A DNA stretch of 39,395 nucleotides, from assembly GCA_902566755.1 (NCBI GenBank), contig CACFJR010000010.1, positions 1 through 39,395 of the forward strand, given 5' to 3'. The position numbers were made by a program, and so were the translations under genes. This document shows, one piece after another, positions 18,564 through 27,436 of the stretch. Within the stretch, counting starts at the first letter, position 1, and every line of letters begins with the position of its first letter. The notes under the pieces were generated by a model, which saw only the letters and a program-made list of their open reading frames with translations, ran no database searches and was not told where the DNA came from. The DNA is from an uncultured Pelagibacteraceae bacterium (GTDB lineage Bacteria > Pseudomonadota > Alphaproteobacteria > Pelagibacterales > Pelagibacteraceae).

Positions 18564-20086
18564 TGTCTCCCCTTTATTTTTAATAAAAAAATGACCGTAA
18601 TATAAAAAATAAGGAAATAAAAGAAAATCTTATTTCCAAAAGAACTAAAAATTGTTTTTGATCCTTTTTTATAAGTATCAATTTCAATTACTCCCTTTTG
18701 AGTTGATTCAATCTTTTTAATAATTTGTCCTTTACTATCAATATACGCTGAAATTCCATTGTTTGCAGATCTAATTATGTTTTTGCCCTCTTCGATAGAT
18801 CTAAAAACAGAATGATAAAAATGTTGATCTATGCCAACAGACTCTCTAAACCATCCATCTTCTGAAATATTTATAATAAAATCATAACTATCATTTTTTT
18901 TGTAAAGACTTCCTGAGTAAATTATTTCATAGCATATTAAAGGAAGAAATCTTATATCATTTATATTAATTAAGTCTCTTCTATTTGAAGAACTGAAAGA
19001 TTGATATCCTTGGGTAATTTTTTTAAAACCATATTTCTTAAAAAAATTTTCGAAGGGTAGATATTCACCAAATGGAACAAGTTTATTTTTATCATAAACG
19101 CTTATTAATTCTAAATTATTATCTAGTAAAACCATAGAATTAAAAATTTCTGTTTCTTTATATCTTGTCATACCAATTATAATTTTGTGATTATCCGTAA
19201 AATAATTATTAAAAACTGAGGAGTAATCTTGAATTTCATTTAGATTAATCGATGGTAATATTCCCTCGGGATATATATAAACTGCATCTCTATTGTCAGT
19301 ATTCCCTAGTTCTGCCAAGTCTTTTATGACTAAAGAAGGATCTGTCCCATCAAAAAATCTTTTAAGATCAATTTTAGGTGAAACAATCTTTATTATTAAA
19401 TTTAATGGTGAGCTTGGGACATTATTGTGTTTATTTAAAACTAAGTTACCAAAAATTAAATTGGAAATTATTAAAGTTAGTGACAAAAAGACTGTTAATA
19501 ATTTTGCTTTAATTGATACTTCGAACAAGATGACTACCGGCACTAAAAAAATAGTTATAATTATTAAATTAAACGAATATGTTCCAACGTATGATAAGAT
19601 TTGTATAAATTGATTTATTTCAATTAAACTAAACGAAATTAAGTTCCAAGGAAAACCTCCAAGTATATGACCCCTTAAATATTCTATTAATGAAAATACT
19701 AAGGCAAATAAAAAAATACTCTCAATTTTTTTTTTTGGTTTAAAATATGAAAAAATTAAAAAAGATATTCCATAAAAAATTCCAAGAAAAAGAGGAATTA
19801 TTGTAATCGCAAATGGAATTAATGGTTTGAACATTTCTTCAACGGTCAATGAGTGTGCAATCCAATAAATATTTGAAACAAAATACGCAAAGCCAAATAC
19901 CCATCCATAAACAAAAGATGAAAAGTCTTTTTTAACTTGCAAGCTCAGATAGAATATAAGTAAAAACGGAAATGAAATGAAATTAAGATAAAAAAAATTA
20001 TACGGCGGTAAACTTAACGTAGAAATTAATCCACAAACAAATGGTACTAAATAAAAGGTAAAATTCTTGGAATATTTTCTTGTCAA
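18560..20086 (-). CDS. lnt: Apolipoprotein N-acyltransferase
   Basis: Lnt adds the third acyl chain to the N-terminal Cys of lipoproteins in the inner membrane. The 508-residue protein begins with about seven hydrophobic helices (1-215), then has a periplasmic nitrilase-like domain (about 228-480) and a final membrane helix. The Glu-Lys-Cys triad is visible: E274 in YPEGILPS, K335 in [15 protein letters not shown] and C385 in [12 protein letters not shown]. It lies 2 bases after ybeY and overlaps metK. The corC and xre-type genes often flanking lnt in related bacteria are absent. Confidence 0.95.
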   Translation of the reverse strand: MTRKYSKNFTFYLVPFVCGLISTLSLPPYNFFYLNFISFPFLLIFYLSLQVKKDFSSFVYGWVFGFAYFVSNIYWIAHSLTVEEMFKPLIPFAITIIPLFLGIFYGISFLIFSYFKPKKKIESIFLFALVFSLIEYLRGHILGGFPWNLISFSLIEINQFIQILSYVGTYSFNLIIITIFLVPVVILFEVSIKAKLLTVFLSLTLIISNLIFGNLVLNKHNNVPSSPLNLIIKIVSPKIDLKRFFDGTDPSLVIKDLAELGNTDNRDAVYIYPEGILPSINLNEIQDYSSVFNNYFTDNHKIIIGMTRYKETEIFNSMVLLDNNLELISVYDKNKLVPFGEYLPFENFFKKYGFKKITQGYQSFSSSNRRDLININDIRFLPLICYEIIYSGSLYKKNDSYDFIINISEDGWFRESVGIDQHFYHSVFRSIEEGKNIIRSANNGISAYIDSKGQIIKKIESTQKGVIEIDTYKKGSKTIFSSFGNKIFFYFLIFYITVIFLLKIKGRQ

Positions 20087-20088
20087 TT

Positions 20089-20523
20089 TTAATTTACTCG
20101 TTTTAAAATATCTTGTTCTTTTCTTAACATTTTTTTGTAATCTTTTAATTTTATATGATTATAACCAAGTAAGTGAAGAAGACCGTGGATCCACATTTTA
20201 TCAAATTCAATATTAAAGTTTGTTTTTTTAGATCTTAAATTTATAATCTCATAACAAATAGCTATATCTCCTTTATAATTTTTATTAAAATGACTATTTA
20301 TGGGAAAAGACAAAACGTCAGTTTCTTTATTTTTTTTTCGAAATTTTTTATTAAGTTTTTTTATAACAGTCTTATTTGTCAATAATAAAGTAAACTGAAA
20401 ATTTTTTTTTTTTAATGGTTTTATTTTGGAAAGTTTTTTAATTTTTTTTTTAAAGTAAAGATTTGGATTTTTAATTTTAGCTCTCCATTTTGGGAAATCA
20501 ACGACTATTTCAGCTTTAATCAT
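20089..20523 (-). CDS. ybeY: Endoribonuclease YbeY (rRNA maturation factor)
   Basis: YbeY is a zinc-dependent endoribonuclease needed for 16S rRNA 3'-end maturation and 70S quality control. The 144-residue protein has the signature HGLLHLLGYNH (113-123), with three zinc-ligand histidines H113, H117 and H123, preceded by ETDVLSFP and GDIAIC. It is unusually rich in Lys in its first 65 residues. It overlaps phoH by ATGA, the usual partner order phoH-ybeY-lnt. Confidence 0.95.
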   Translation of the reverse strand: MIKAEIVVDFPKWRAKIKNPNLYFKKKIKKLSKIKPLKKKNFQFTLLLTNKTVIKKLNKKFRKKNKETDVLSFPINSHFNKNYKGDIAICYEIINLRSKKTNFNIEFDKMWIHGLLHLLGYNHIKLKDYKKMLRKEQDILKRVN

Positions 20524-21521
20524 TGCTCTTTATTTTGATCAGAATAAGCTTTCACTATTTTAGAAACTAACGGGTGTCTAACTACATCTGAGTGATCAAA
20601 ATCTACAACTGAAATTTCATTTAAATGCCCAAGGAGTTTTTTTGACCTATTCAAACCTGATAGAGATTTATTTGGTAAGTCAATTTGTGAGGGATCACCA
20701 TTGATTACAATTTTAGAGTTTTCTCCAATTCTTGTTAAAAACATTTTGATTTGTGTATCAGTTGCGTTTTGTGCTTCATCTAAGATCGCAAATGAGTTTT
20801 TTAATGTTCTTCCTCTCATAAATGCTAATGGAGCTATTTCAATATCGCCTATTTCAATTCTTTTTTGGATCTTCTCAAAGTCTAACAAATCATAAAGTGA
20901 GTCGTATAAAGGTCTTAAATATGGATCTACTTTTTCTCTCATATCTCCAGGCAAAAAACCTAATCTTTCACCTGCCTCAACTGCTGGTCTAGATAAAATT
21001 ATTCTCTCAATCTTTTTATCAAGTAACATTGTCAAAGCAACTGCTACTGCGAGAAAAGTTTTTCCTGTCCCTGCGGGACCACAAGAAATAATAATATCGC
21101 TTTCTCTCAGTGCTCTTACATAATTTTTTTGTTTTTCCGATCTTGGAATAACTGATTTTTTTGGAGTCTTGATTATGTATTCAATTTTTTTATCTGTTTT
21201 TTCGTTAATCATAAATTTATTTATTGAAGAAATTATATCTTTTTTTTCAATCGTTCCATTTAAAATTAACTGATCTGTAAGAAAAATTATAGCATTTTTA
21301 ATTAATTCATTTTTTGTGTTGGAACTTTTAACTAATATTGAGTTTCCCCTGGAGTATATTTTCGTCTCTGTAATTTTTTCTAGTTCTTTTAAATTATTAT
21401 TAAATTCACCTACTACACCCATTAATATTTCATTGTTATTAAATATGATACTTAAAGTGTTGTTATCAGAGTAAACAAATTTGAGATCTTTATTTAGTTT
21501 GTTTAATAAAGGATTATTCAA
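20520..21521 (-). CDS. PhoH-like ATPase (YbeZ)
   Basis: This is a cytoplasmic P-loop ATPase of the PhoH/YbeZ type, thought to work with YbeY in RNA metabolism. The 333-residue protein has an N-terminal KH-like region (about 1-110) and then the ATPase domain with Walker A GPAGTGKT (148-155), SRPAVEAGERLGFLPGD, Walker B FAILDEAQNA and NGDPSQIDLP. It starts 2 bases after miaB and overlaps ybeY, and is therefore part of the tsaB-fur-miaB-phoH-ybeY-lnt-metK transcript. Confidence 0.93.
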   Translation of the reverse strand: MNNPLLNKLNKDLKFVYSDNNTLSIIFNNNEILMGVVGEFNNNLKELEKITETKIYSRGNSILVKSSNTKNELIKNAIIFLTDQLILNGTIEKKDIISSINKFMINEKTDKKIEYIIKTPKKSVIPRSEKQKNYVRALRESDIIISCGPAGTGKTFLAVAVALTMLLDKKIERIILSRPAVEAGERLGFLPGDMREKVDPYLRPLYDSLYDLLDFEKIQKRIEIGDIEIAPLAFMRGRTLKNSFAILDEAQNATDTQIKMFLTRIGENSKIVINGDPSQIDLPNKSLSGLNRSKKLLGHLNEISVVDFDHSDVVRHPLVSKIVKAYSDQNKEQ

Positions 21522-21523
21522 GA

Positions 21524-22861
21524 TTAAGCAGCCTTCATATCTGAATTAGAATCTATTTTTCCAAATAAATTATTTTGGTTTACTTTATCAATCTTTATTT
21601 TGACAGTTTGTCCTATAAGCTTATCATTTCCGTCAAATATCACCCCATTAAAATACTTATTCCTTCCAAAATACATTTGATTTTTTTTCATTTTATTTTC
21701 TACAAGTACTTCGATTTTTTTCCCCAAAAAAGACTCATTATGTCCTAATTGGTATTGAAAAAGAATTTTTTGGACTTTGACAAGTCTTTCTTTGGCAACT
21801 TCATAATCAATTAAATCTAAATTAGATGCAGGTGTCCCAGGTCTTGGACTAAATATGAACGAGTAAGAATTGATAAATTTAATTTTATTTAAAAAATTTA
21901 ATGTATCACTAAAATCTTGATCAGTTTCTCCTGGATGCCCAATAATAAAATCACTAGAGAATTTAATTGTTGAATTTATTTTTCTAAGTTTTTCATAGAT
22001 CTCAAAATATTTTTCAACTTTGTGGCCCCTGTTCATTAATTTTAAAACTTTGTCCGAACCGCTTTGAATCGGTAAATGAACAAATGGTTGTAATTTTTTT
22101 GAGTTTGAATAACACTCAAGTAAATCATCGGTCATATCCCTTGGATGGGAGGTTGTATACCTAATTCTCTTAATTTCCGTAAATTTTTCTAACTCATTTA
22201 TTAAATCTGATAATCTATATACTTTTGATTTACCCTCGTATGAGTATGCATTTACATTTTGTCCGAGTAAAATTATTTCTTTTGCTCCACTTTTAACCAA
22301 ATCTTGAGCCTCTAAAATAATTTTTTCAAAAGGCCTTGAGTATTCAGGGCCACGTGTATATGGAACTACACAAAAACTACAAAACTTATCACATCCTTCT
22401 TGAATTGTAAGAAATGATGAAACTTTACTTGATGAATTCTTTATCTTATCTAAATAATTAAACTTATCTTTTGTTTCAAATTCTGTAAATTCTATACGAT
22501 CATTTTTATAATTTGAAATTAAGGAATTTATTTGATGATAGGATTGAGGACCTACAACTATATCAATATAAGGCTCTCTTTTAAGCATTTCTTCATTTTC
22601 TGCTTGAGCGACGCATCCTGCAACAACGAGTATTGGTTTTTTCTTATTTCTAAAAATTTTTTTAACTCTACCAACTTCATGATACACTTTTTCTTTTGCT
22701 TTATCTCTAATATGACATGTATTTATTAGATAACAATCTGCATCAGATTGAATAGATGTTTTTGAAAAACCAATTTTTTTTACGGTATCAAAAATTCTGT
22801 TGGAGTCGTATTCATTCATTTGACATCCAAAAGTTTTAATGAATATTTTATTTGCCATCAA
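21524..22861 (-). CDS. miaB: tRNA-2-methylthio-N6-isopentenyladenosine synthase
   Basis: MiaB is a radical-SAM methylthiotransferase that adds a methylthio group at A37 of tRNAs. The 445-residue protein has the N-terminal UPF0004 domain with three cluster cysteines, C13 (GCQMNEYDS), C49 (INTCHI) and C83 (AGCVAQ). The radical-SAM triad is C157, C161 and C164 in EGCDKFCSFCVVP, and a C-terminal TRAM domain follows. Two iron-sulfur clusters are thus expected. The start could be either Met1 or Met2. It lies 5 bases after fur and 2 bases before phoH. Confidence 0.96.
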   Translation of the reverse strand: MMANKIFIKTFGCQMNEYDSNRIFDTVKKIGFSKTSIQSDADCYLINTCHIRDKAKEKVYHEVGRVKKIFRNKKKPILVVAGCVAQAENEEMLKREPYIDIVVGPQSYHQINSLISNYKNDRIEFTEFETKDKFNYLDKIKNSSSKVSSFLTIQEGCDKFCSFCVVPYTRGPEYSRPFEKIILEAQDLVKSGAKEIILLGQNVNAYSYEGKSKVYRLSDLINELEKFTEIKRIRYTTSHPRDMTDDLLECYSNSKKLQPFVHLPIQSGSDKVLKLMNRGHKVEKYFEIYEKLRKINSTIKFSSDFIIGHPGETDQDFSDTLNFLNKIKFINSYSFIFSPRPGTPASNLDLIDYEVAKERLVKVQKILFQYQLGHNESFLGKKIEVLVENKMKKNQMYFGRNKYFNGVIFDGNDKLIGQTVKIKIDKVNQNNLFGKIDSNSDMKAA

Positions 22862-22866
22862 TGAAG

Positions 22867-23283
22867 TTATTTTTTAACACAATAAAGTTCAAGCTTGGAG
22901 TCTACAAGTTTATAACCATGTTTTTCGGCTATTCTTTTTTGAATTTTTTCAATTTCTTCATCTGTAAATTCTATTATATTTCCTGATTTAATATCTATTA
23001 AATGATTGTGGTCATCATTTAATTCATATCTAGCTTTTCCATCTTTAAAATCGTGTTTCATTAAAATACCAGACTCCTCAAAAAGTTTTACAGTTCTATA
23101 AACAGTAGCGATACTAATTTTAGGATCTATATTTGAAACTCTTTTGTAAAGTTCATCTACATCAGGATGATCAGCCTCTCCATATGTCTTTTTTGAATCG
23201 GATATTACTCTTGCAATTGTCTTTCTTTGATCAGTAAGTTTGACGCCATTTGCAATGCATTTTTTTTCAATTGAATCTGTCAT
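22867..23283 (-). CDS. fur: Fur-family ferric (or manganese) uptake regulator
   Basis: This is a second Fur-family regulator in the window and the more classical one. It has 138 residues with the winged helix GVKLTDQRKTIARVI and recognition helix ISIATVYRTVKLFEE, then the metal-sensing region: H39, and DHNHLIDIKSGNIIEF (91-106) with His/Asp/Glu ligands. It lacks the CxxC structural zinc cysteines (only C9 and C135 are present), as in alphaproteobacterial Fur/Mur proteins, some of which respond to manganese. It sits between tsaB and miaB, its usual alphaproteobacterial position, with no promoter of its own visible. It is the likely reader of the Fur-box-like sites at 4478 and 4528. Confidence 0.93.
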   Translation of the reverse strand: MTDSIEKKCIANGVKLTDQRKTIARVISDSKKTYGEADHPDVDELYKRVSNIDPKISIATVYRTVKLFEESGILMKHDFKDGKARYELNDDHNHLIDIKSGNIIEFTDEEIEKIQKRIAEKHGYKLVDSKLELYCVKK

Positions 23284-23291
23284 AGTATATT

Positions 23292-23684
23292 TTAACTCAA
23301 ATAAAGTGGTTTAATCAAATTTTTTATCAATTTTTTTTGCCTAAATAATTGTAAAATTTTCTTATAATCTCCATCAACTTTATCTTTATTGTTAAAACCA
23401 TAATAATTAAAACCATAAACAAGCTGTAAAGCCTTAATAATTGCCATTGAAGTTCTTATACTTGTGTATTTGCCAGGGCCTTGATTGATGAAAACATTTC
23501 TTATCTTTTTAAAGGAGTATTGTTTTTTTGTTAAAAAATTCATTAGTAAAACAGAAAATTTATCAAAATTTTTTCTACTGTTTTCGTGCTCATTAGTATA
23601 AATCTTATCTTTAGAAATGAGTTTAAATAAAATTTTATCACTTGCTGCATCCACAATTAAATCTACGATTTTATTTTTGCTCAT
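23292..23684 (-). CDS. tsaB: TsaB-like tRNA threonylcarbamoyladenosine protein, C-terminal lobe missing
   Basis: TsaB is the non-catalytic partner of TsaD in making t6A37 in tRNA. I choose the start at 23684 (MSKNKIVDLIVDAASDK), where the ASKHA first strand begins; the frame extends 15 codons further up but without family features. The N-terminal lobe is present: VDLIVDAAS, a helix with ENSRKNFDKFSVLLMNFL and the signature INQGPGKYTSIRTSMAIIKAL. The product has only about 130 residues against 200-230 normally: the second lobe is gone and the chain ends in IKPLYLS, resembling the usual C-terminal P-x-YLR tail. rimI, the common neighbour, is absent. Its 5' end overlaps the oppositely oriented deacetylase gene. 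Confidence 0.8.
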   Translation of the reverse strand: MSKNKIVDLIVDAASDKILFKLISKDKIYTNEHENSRKNFDKFSVLLMNFLTKKQYSFKKIRNVFINQGPGKYTSIRTSMAIIKALQLVYGFNYYGFNNKDKVDGDYKKILQLFRQKKLIKNLIKPLYLS

Positions 23685-24687
23685 TTTTTTCCACTCAAAT
23701 ATATCATCAGAAGAAGTGACACAATACAATCCAGATGATCAAGGAGTTCTCTCAATAATGTATCATAGATTTGAAGAAAATAAATACCCATCAACAAATA
23801 TCAGAATGAATATTTTTTTAGAGCACATTGCCGCCATTAAAAATAATGGGTTTGAGTTTTATAATCCAAAGTTATTTAGTGAAGAATTTGATAAACCTAA
23901 AGATAATAAGAAGATACTATTAACTATCGACGACGCATTTTTATCTTTCTATGAAAATGCATGGCCAATTTTAAAAAAGAATGAAATACCTTTTATTCTT
24001 TTTGTTTCTACAGAACCAATTGGAAAAAGAGGTTATATGACCTGGGAACAAATCAAAGAAGTTGAGAAAGAAAATTTTGCTTTTATAGGTAATCATTCAC
24101 ATACTCACGAATATCTAATAAATTTTTCATTTTCTGATTTTAAAGATGATATCGATAAATCAATTGAAATTTTCAATACAAATTTAGGATATAATCCAAT
24201 CTTTTTTTCATATCCTTTTGGTGAATATTCTTTACAACAAAAAAATTTTATTAAAAAAAAATTTAAATATGCTTTTGGACAACACTCAGGAGTAATAGAC
24301 AGCACCAAGGATAAGTATGAACTACCAAGATTTCCTATTAATGAGAATTATGGAAAAATGGAAAGATTTAGCTCTATTATCAAATACTTGCCTTTGCAGT
24401 ATAAAAATTTTAAACCCGAGGATAAGTACGTGCTAGTAAATAATAATCCTCCATCGGTTGAAATTGAATTTTTTGATAATCAAAAAAACATAAAGAATAT
24501 AAATTGTTTTTCTAATGAAGGTGATAATTGGGGTAATCCAAATATTTCGGTTAATGAAAATAATGTTATGAAAATTTCTTTTAGAGAAAAATTTTCTTTT
24601 AGAAGGGGAAGATTGAATTGTTCTTTAAATGAAAATGGTAAATGGAAGTGGTTTGGTCACCAATTCACGGTTCAAATTCCTAAATGA
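23617..24687 (+). CDS. Secreted polysaccharide deacetylase-family protein
   Basis: This is a NodB-fold carbohydrate esterase, probably removing acetyl groups from a polysaccharide or peptidoglycan in the periplasm. The 356-residue product begins with a signal-peptide-like segment (TIKSTILFLLIFFHSN). Catalytic motifs are in order: SIMYHRF (47-52), TIDDAF with D105/D106 (Ala in place of the usual Gly), the HSxxH zinc motif in NHSHTHE (H160, H164) and SYPFGEYS (198-205). About 110 C-terminal residues form an extra Asn-rich domain of unknown role. The chosen ATG lies inside tsaB on the other strand, giving a 68-base head-to-head overlap; the next ATG (MYHRF) would delete the signal peptide. It is the only + strand gene in the 10.8-29.0 kb block. 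Confidence 0.85.
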   Translation: MSLNKILSLAASTIKSTILFLLIFFHSNISSEEVTQYNPDDQGVLSIMYHRFEENKYPSTNIRMNIFLEHIAAIKNNGFEFYNPKLFSEEFDKPKDNKKILLTIDDAFLSFYENAWPILKKNEIPFILFVSTEPIGKRGYMTWEQIKEVEKENFAFIGNHSHTHEYLINFSFSDFKDDIDKSIEIFNTNLGYNPIFFSYPFGEYSLQQKNFIKKKFKYAFGQHSGVIDSTKDKYELPRFPINENYGKMERFSSIIKYLPLQYKNFKPEDKYVLVNNNPPSVEIEFFDNQKNIKNINCFSNEGDNWGNPNISVNENNVMKISFREKFSFRRGRLNCSLNENGKWKWFGHQFTVQIPK

Positions 24688-25849
24688 TATTTTTATATTT
24701 TATGCTAAGAGGAAGTAGTTTAACTTCATCAAAATCTTTTAATTGATTTTGTTGGATGATTTGTTTTAATACCTTTGTATATTCGGTTCCTGTTTGAGCA
24801 TAATTATCTAAATATTCCGCAAGTTTCAAACTATCCAATTTTTTGTTATCATCTCTTAACTGCGCTCTTATAAATCTAAATTTCTTATAACTTGAATGTG
24901 TATTTAAATTTCTTTGATAAGCTCTGACTGATGCTTTGAGCACATTAAACTTCATCACTTTGTAAGTTGCATTTGTATCAGCTCCAGCTGGTTTAATACC
25001 TTCTCCTGACCAAGTCCATTGACCAAACAATGCATTGCCCTCTATAGCAAATCTTGAGGTTCCCCAACCAGTCTCTTTAGCTGCTTGAGCTATTGCTAGT
25101 GATACAGGAATTATATCCATCCTTACTTTTAAAGTAGCAAGATCTTTATTTACAACACCATATTGTTTAAATTTTTGATTTAACCACTTGATTTCATCTT
25201 TTGAATTTTTGTTTTTATTGAGAATTGAGAAAAGTTTTTTTCTGTCAATAATGATTCTGTTATTTTCCTCAAGCACTAAAGGTAATATGATTTTTATGAA
25301 GAGATTTTTTCTCTTTGCTGAATTTTCAATTGATTTCATCTCATTTGGTAGTAAGGATAATCTAATAGGCTTTACTTTCTTTGTTCGTCTTACCTCAGAT
25401 AAAGAATAATTCGTATCTTTAAATAATTGCTCAATTGTAGAAGCGCTTAATCGTACTGTATCCTCTGGCAATTCATCAAACTTGAAAACATCTTCTAGTA
25501 TATTAGATAAATCAAGACCTTCATCAACTTTTTCTTTATCATCAATGCTTTCTCCACTTAGAACTTTTTCAAAATTTGTTTTTGAATTATTAATTTTAGA
25601 CTCGCTATTACTCGCTAATTGATTATCAATATCTACTGACAGGGGTATTATAAAAGCAAAGGTCACTATTAAAAAAGAAGCTAATCCAGTAAGATATAAG
25701 GATTTAAATTCATCAAATTTAAAGTTTATATTCGAAAAAGGTTTTCTTTTAATAACTATTCCTTGCTTTGATAAAATTTTTTTTAATTCTTTAAATTTTT
25801 TTAAATCAAAATTCTTTTTTGACAATCCTGAAAATAAATCTTTTTTCAT
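24680..25849 (-). CDS. Bax-like membrane-anchored glucosaminidase-domain protein
   Basis: The 389-residue protein has a cytoplasmic N-terminus, one membrane helix (LTGLASFLIVTFAFIIPLSV, about 53-72), an acidic spacer and a C-terminal glucosaminidase-like domain. The domain reads SLAIAQAAKETGWGTSRFAIEGNALFGQWTW, the pattern of E. coli Bax and the FlgJ/LytG lysozyme-like fold; the Glu in AKETGWG is the probable catalytic acid. A role in peptidoglycan turnover is likely. It overlaps nfuA by ATGA and meets the deacetylase tail-to-tail with an 8-base overlap. Bax and a sugar deacetylase side by side suggest a small cell-wall module. Confidence 0.85.
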   Translation of the reverse strand: MKKDLFSGLSKKNFDLKKFKELKKILSKQGIVIKRKPFSNINFKFDEFKSLYLTGLASFLIVTFAFIIPLSVDIDNQLASNSESKINNSKTNFEKVLSGESIDDKEKVDEGLDLSNILEDVFKFDELPEDTVRLSASTIEQLFKDTNYSLSEVRRTKKVKPIRLSLLPNEMKSIENSAKRKNLFIKIILPLVLEENNRIIIDRKKLFSILNKNKNSKDEIKWLNQKFKQYGVVNKDLATLKVRMDIIPVSLAIAQAAKETGWGTSRFAIEGNALFGQWTWSGEGIKPAGADTNATYKVMKFNVLKASVRAYQRNLNTHSSYKKFRFIRAQLRDDNKKLDSLKLAEYLDNYAQTGTEYTKVLKQIIQQNQLKDFDEVKLLPLSIKYKNII

Positions 25850-26385
25850 ATTGCTTCCACTTCTTTAACTTCAGGAACATAGTGACAAAGGAGATTTTGA
25901 ACGCCTTTTTTAAGCGTTAAAGTAGAGCTTGGACATCCGGAGCAACTTCCCTGTAACTCTACAATTACTTTGCCATCTTTAAAATCTTTAAATTTAATGT
26001 CACCACCATCTCTAGCAACAGCTGGCCTGACCTTGGTTTCAAGTATCTTGATAATTGTATTTTTTACGCTTGATAGTTCCTCTGAATTTTCAGATCTTTT
26101 TTCTGAAATTATACATTCATTACCTTGGTCATAAAAATCATTAATGTACGAAATTATTATGTGCTTAAGATCTTCCCATTCAGAGTTTGCGTCTTTATTT
26201 ACTGATAAATAATCATCAGATAAGAAAATTCCAGTTACTCCATTTATTGATAAAATATTTTTAATAAGGCTAACAGATGTCTCATTTTTATCTTTGAATT
26301 CAATAGGGCCAACTAATGAAACCTTTTTTTCAGTAAGAAATTTTAAAGAATTAGGATTTGGAGTTTGTTGTGTCTGTATAAACAT
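25846..26385 (-). CDS. nfuA: Nfu-type iron-sulfur cluster carrier
   Basis: Nfu proteins carry Fe-S clusters to apo-enzymes. The 179-residue protein has an N-terminal Nfu_N domain (FIQTQQTPNPNSLKFL, 2-17) and the C-terminal NifU-like domain (about 105-179) with RPAVARDGGDI and the cluster-binding C148-S-G-C151 in GSCSGCPSS. This is the mitochondrial NFU1-like layout common in alphaproteobacteria. It follows trpS by 45 bases and appears to have its own promoter whose -10 ends 6 bases before the ATG, suggesting a leaderless mRNA. bax is translationally coupled downstream. Confidence 0.95.
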   Translation of the reverse strand: MFIQTQQTPNPNSLKFLTEKKVSLVGPIEFKDKNETSVSLIKNILSINGVTGIFLSDDYLSVNKDANSEWEDLKHIIISYINDFYDQGNECIISEKRSENSEELSSVKNTIIKILETKVRPAVARDGGDIKFKDFKDGKVIVELQGSCSGCPSSTLTLKKGVQNLLCHYVPEVKEVEAI

Positions 26386-26391
26386 AAGATA

Positions 26392-26419
26392 TATATAGTA
26401 ATTGAAGTCGTTTTTTAAA
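26392..26419 (-). promoter_or_regulatory. Possible promoter of nfuA giving a leaderless mRNA
   Basis: On the - strand TTTAAA (26419-26414) and TATATA (26397-26392) are 16 bases apart, and the ATG comes 6 bases after the -10. Transcription would begin at or next to the start codon, and no Shine-Dalgarno is present. In AT-rich DNA such boxes can occur by chance. Confidence 0.35.
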
Positions 26420-26430
26420 GTAAAATATTT

Positions 26431-27435
26431 TTAAAAACCAATAATTTCTTTAATTTTTTTTACTTTTTCTGATGCAATTGCCTCGGCTTTTTCACTTCCA
26501 TCTTTTAAAACTTGAAGAATATGACCTTTATCTGATTTTAATTTTGATATCTCTTTTGAAATAGGTGAAATATTTTCTATCACAACCTCTGATAGTTTTT
26601 CTTTAAAGTTTGAAAAATTTTTTCCCTGAAATTCATTTATCGTGTCTGTAATTTTTTGGGATTTTAAACTTGAATATATACCTATCAAATTTTGAATTTC
26701 TGCTCTTTTATTCAAATCTTTTTCATTTGCAGGGAATGATTTCGTATCAGTTTTTGCTTTTTTAATTTTGTTATGGATTTGTTCCTCTGTGTCAGTGAGA
26801 TTTATACGACTAGCATCAGATGGGTCTGACTTGCTCATTTTATTTTTTGCATCTTTAAGACTCATAATACGAGAGAATTTTTCCTGTATCAGAGGATCTG
26901 GTATTTTGAAAAAATCTTGTACTTTAAAATCTGTATTAAATTTTTGAGCAATATCTCTTGTGAGTTCTAAATGTTGTTTTTGATCTTCTCCGACAGGAAC
27001 ATGAGTTGCATCGTACAAAAGAATATCAGCTGCCATTAAAATTGGGTAAATATACAATCCCACACTTGCTTTCTCTTTATCTTTACCTGCTTTTTCCTTG
27101 AACTGGGTCATCCTGTTTAACCAACCCATTCTTGCAATACAACTCAGAATCCATGTTCCCTCTGAATGAGCAGGTACCATAGATTGATTAAAAATTATAC
27201 TTTTGTTTGGATCAATTCCGCTTGCTAAAAAAACTGCAGTCGTCTCAAGGATATTGTCTTTTAATTTTTGGGGGTCTTGTTTTGTAGTAATTGCATGTAA
27301 ATCGACAACACAATAAATACATTTAGAGTCATTTTCAGATTGTAGTTTTACAAAATTTTTAATTGCACCAATATAATTTCCTAAATGAAGATTGCCTGTA
27401 GGTTGAACTCCCGAAAATATATTTTTTTCTGGCAT
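26431..27435 (-). CDS. trpS: Tryptophanyl-tRNA synthetase
   Basis: TrpRS charges tRNA-Trp. The 334-residue length is typical. Class I signatures are present: the HIGH-like HLGN (17-20) in SGVQPTGNLHLGNYIG and KMSKS (199-203). The tryptophan-pocket segment YPILMAADILLYDATHVPVGEDQKQH is intact. It starts 1 base after the murJ stop, the conserved alphaproteobacterial pair murJ-trpS. Confidence 0.97.
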   Translation of the reverse strand: MPEKNIFSGVQPTGNLHLGNYIGAIKNFVKLQSENDSKCIYCVVDLHAITTKQDPQKLKDNILETTAVFLASGIDPNKSIIFNQSMVPAHSEGTWILSCIARMGWLNRMTQFKEKAGKDKEKASVGLYIYPILMAADILLYDATHVPVGEDQKQHLELTRDIAQKFNTDFKVQDFFKIPDPLIQEKFSRIMSLKDAKNKMSKSDPSDASRINLTDTEEQIHNKIKKAKTDTKSFPANEKDLNKRAEIQNLIGIYSSLKSQKITDTINEFQGKNFSNFKEKLSEVVIENISPISKEISKLKSDKGHILQVLKDGSEKAEAIASEKVKKIKEIIGF

Positions 27436-27436
27436 C

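Noticed and set aside
18564..18620. SAM riboswitch in front of metK
   Set aside because: metK overlaps the lnt stop and the upstream bases are lnt coding sequence; no leader is available.
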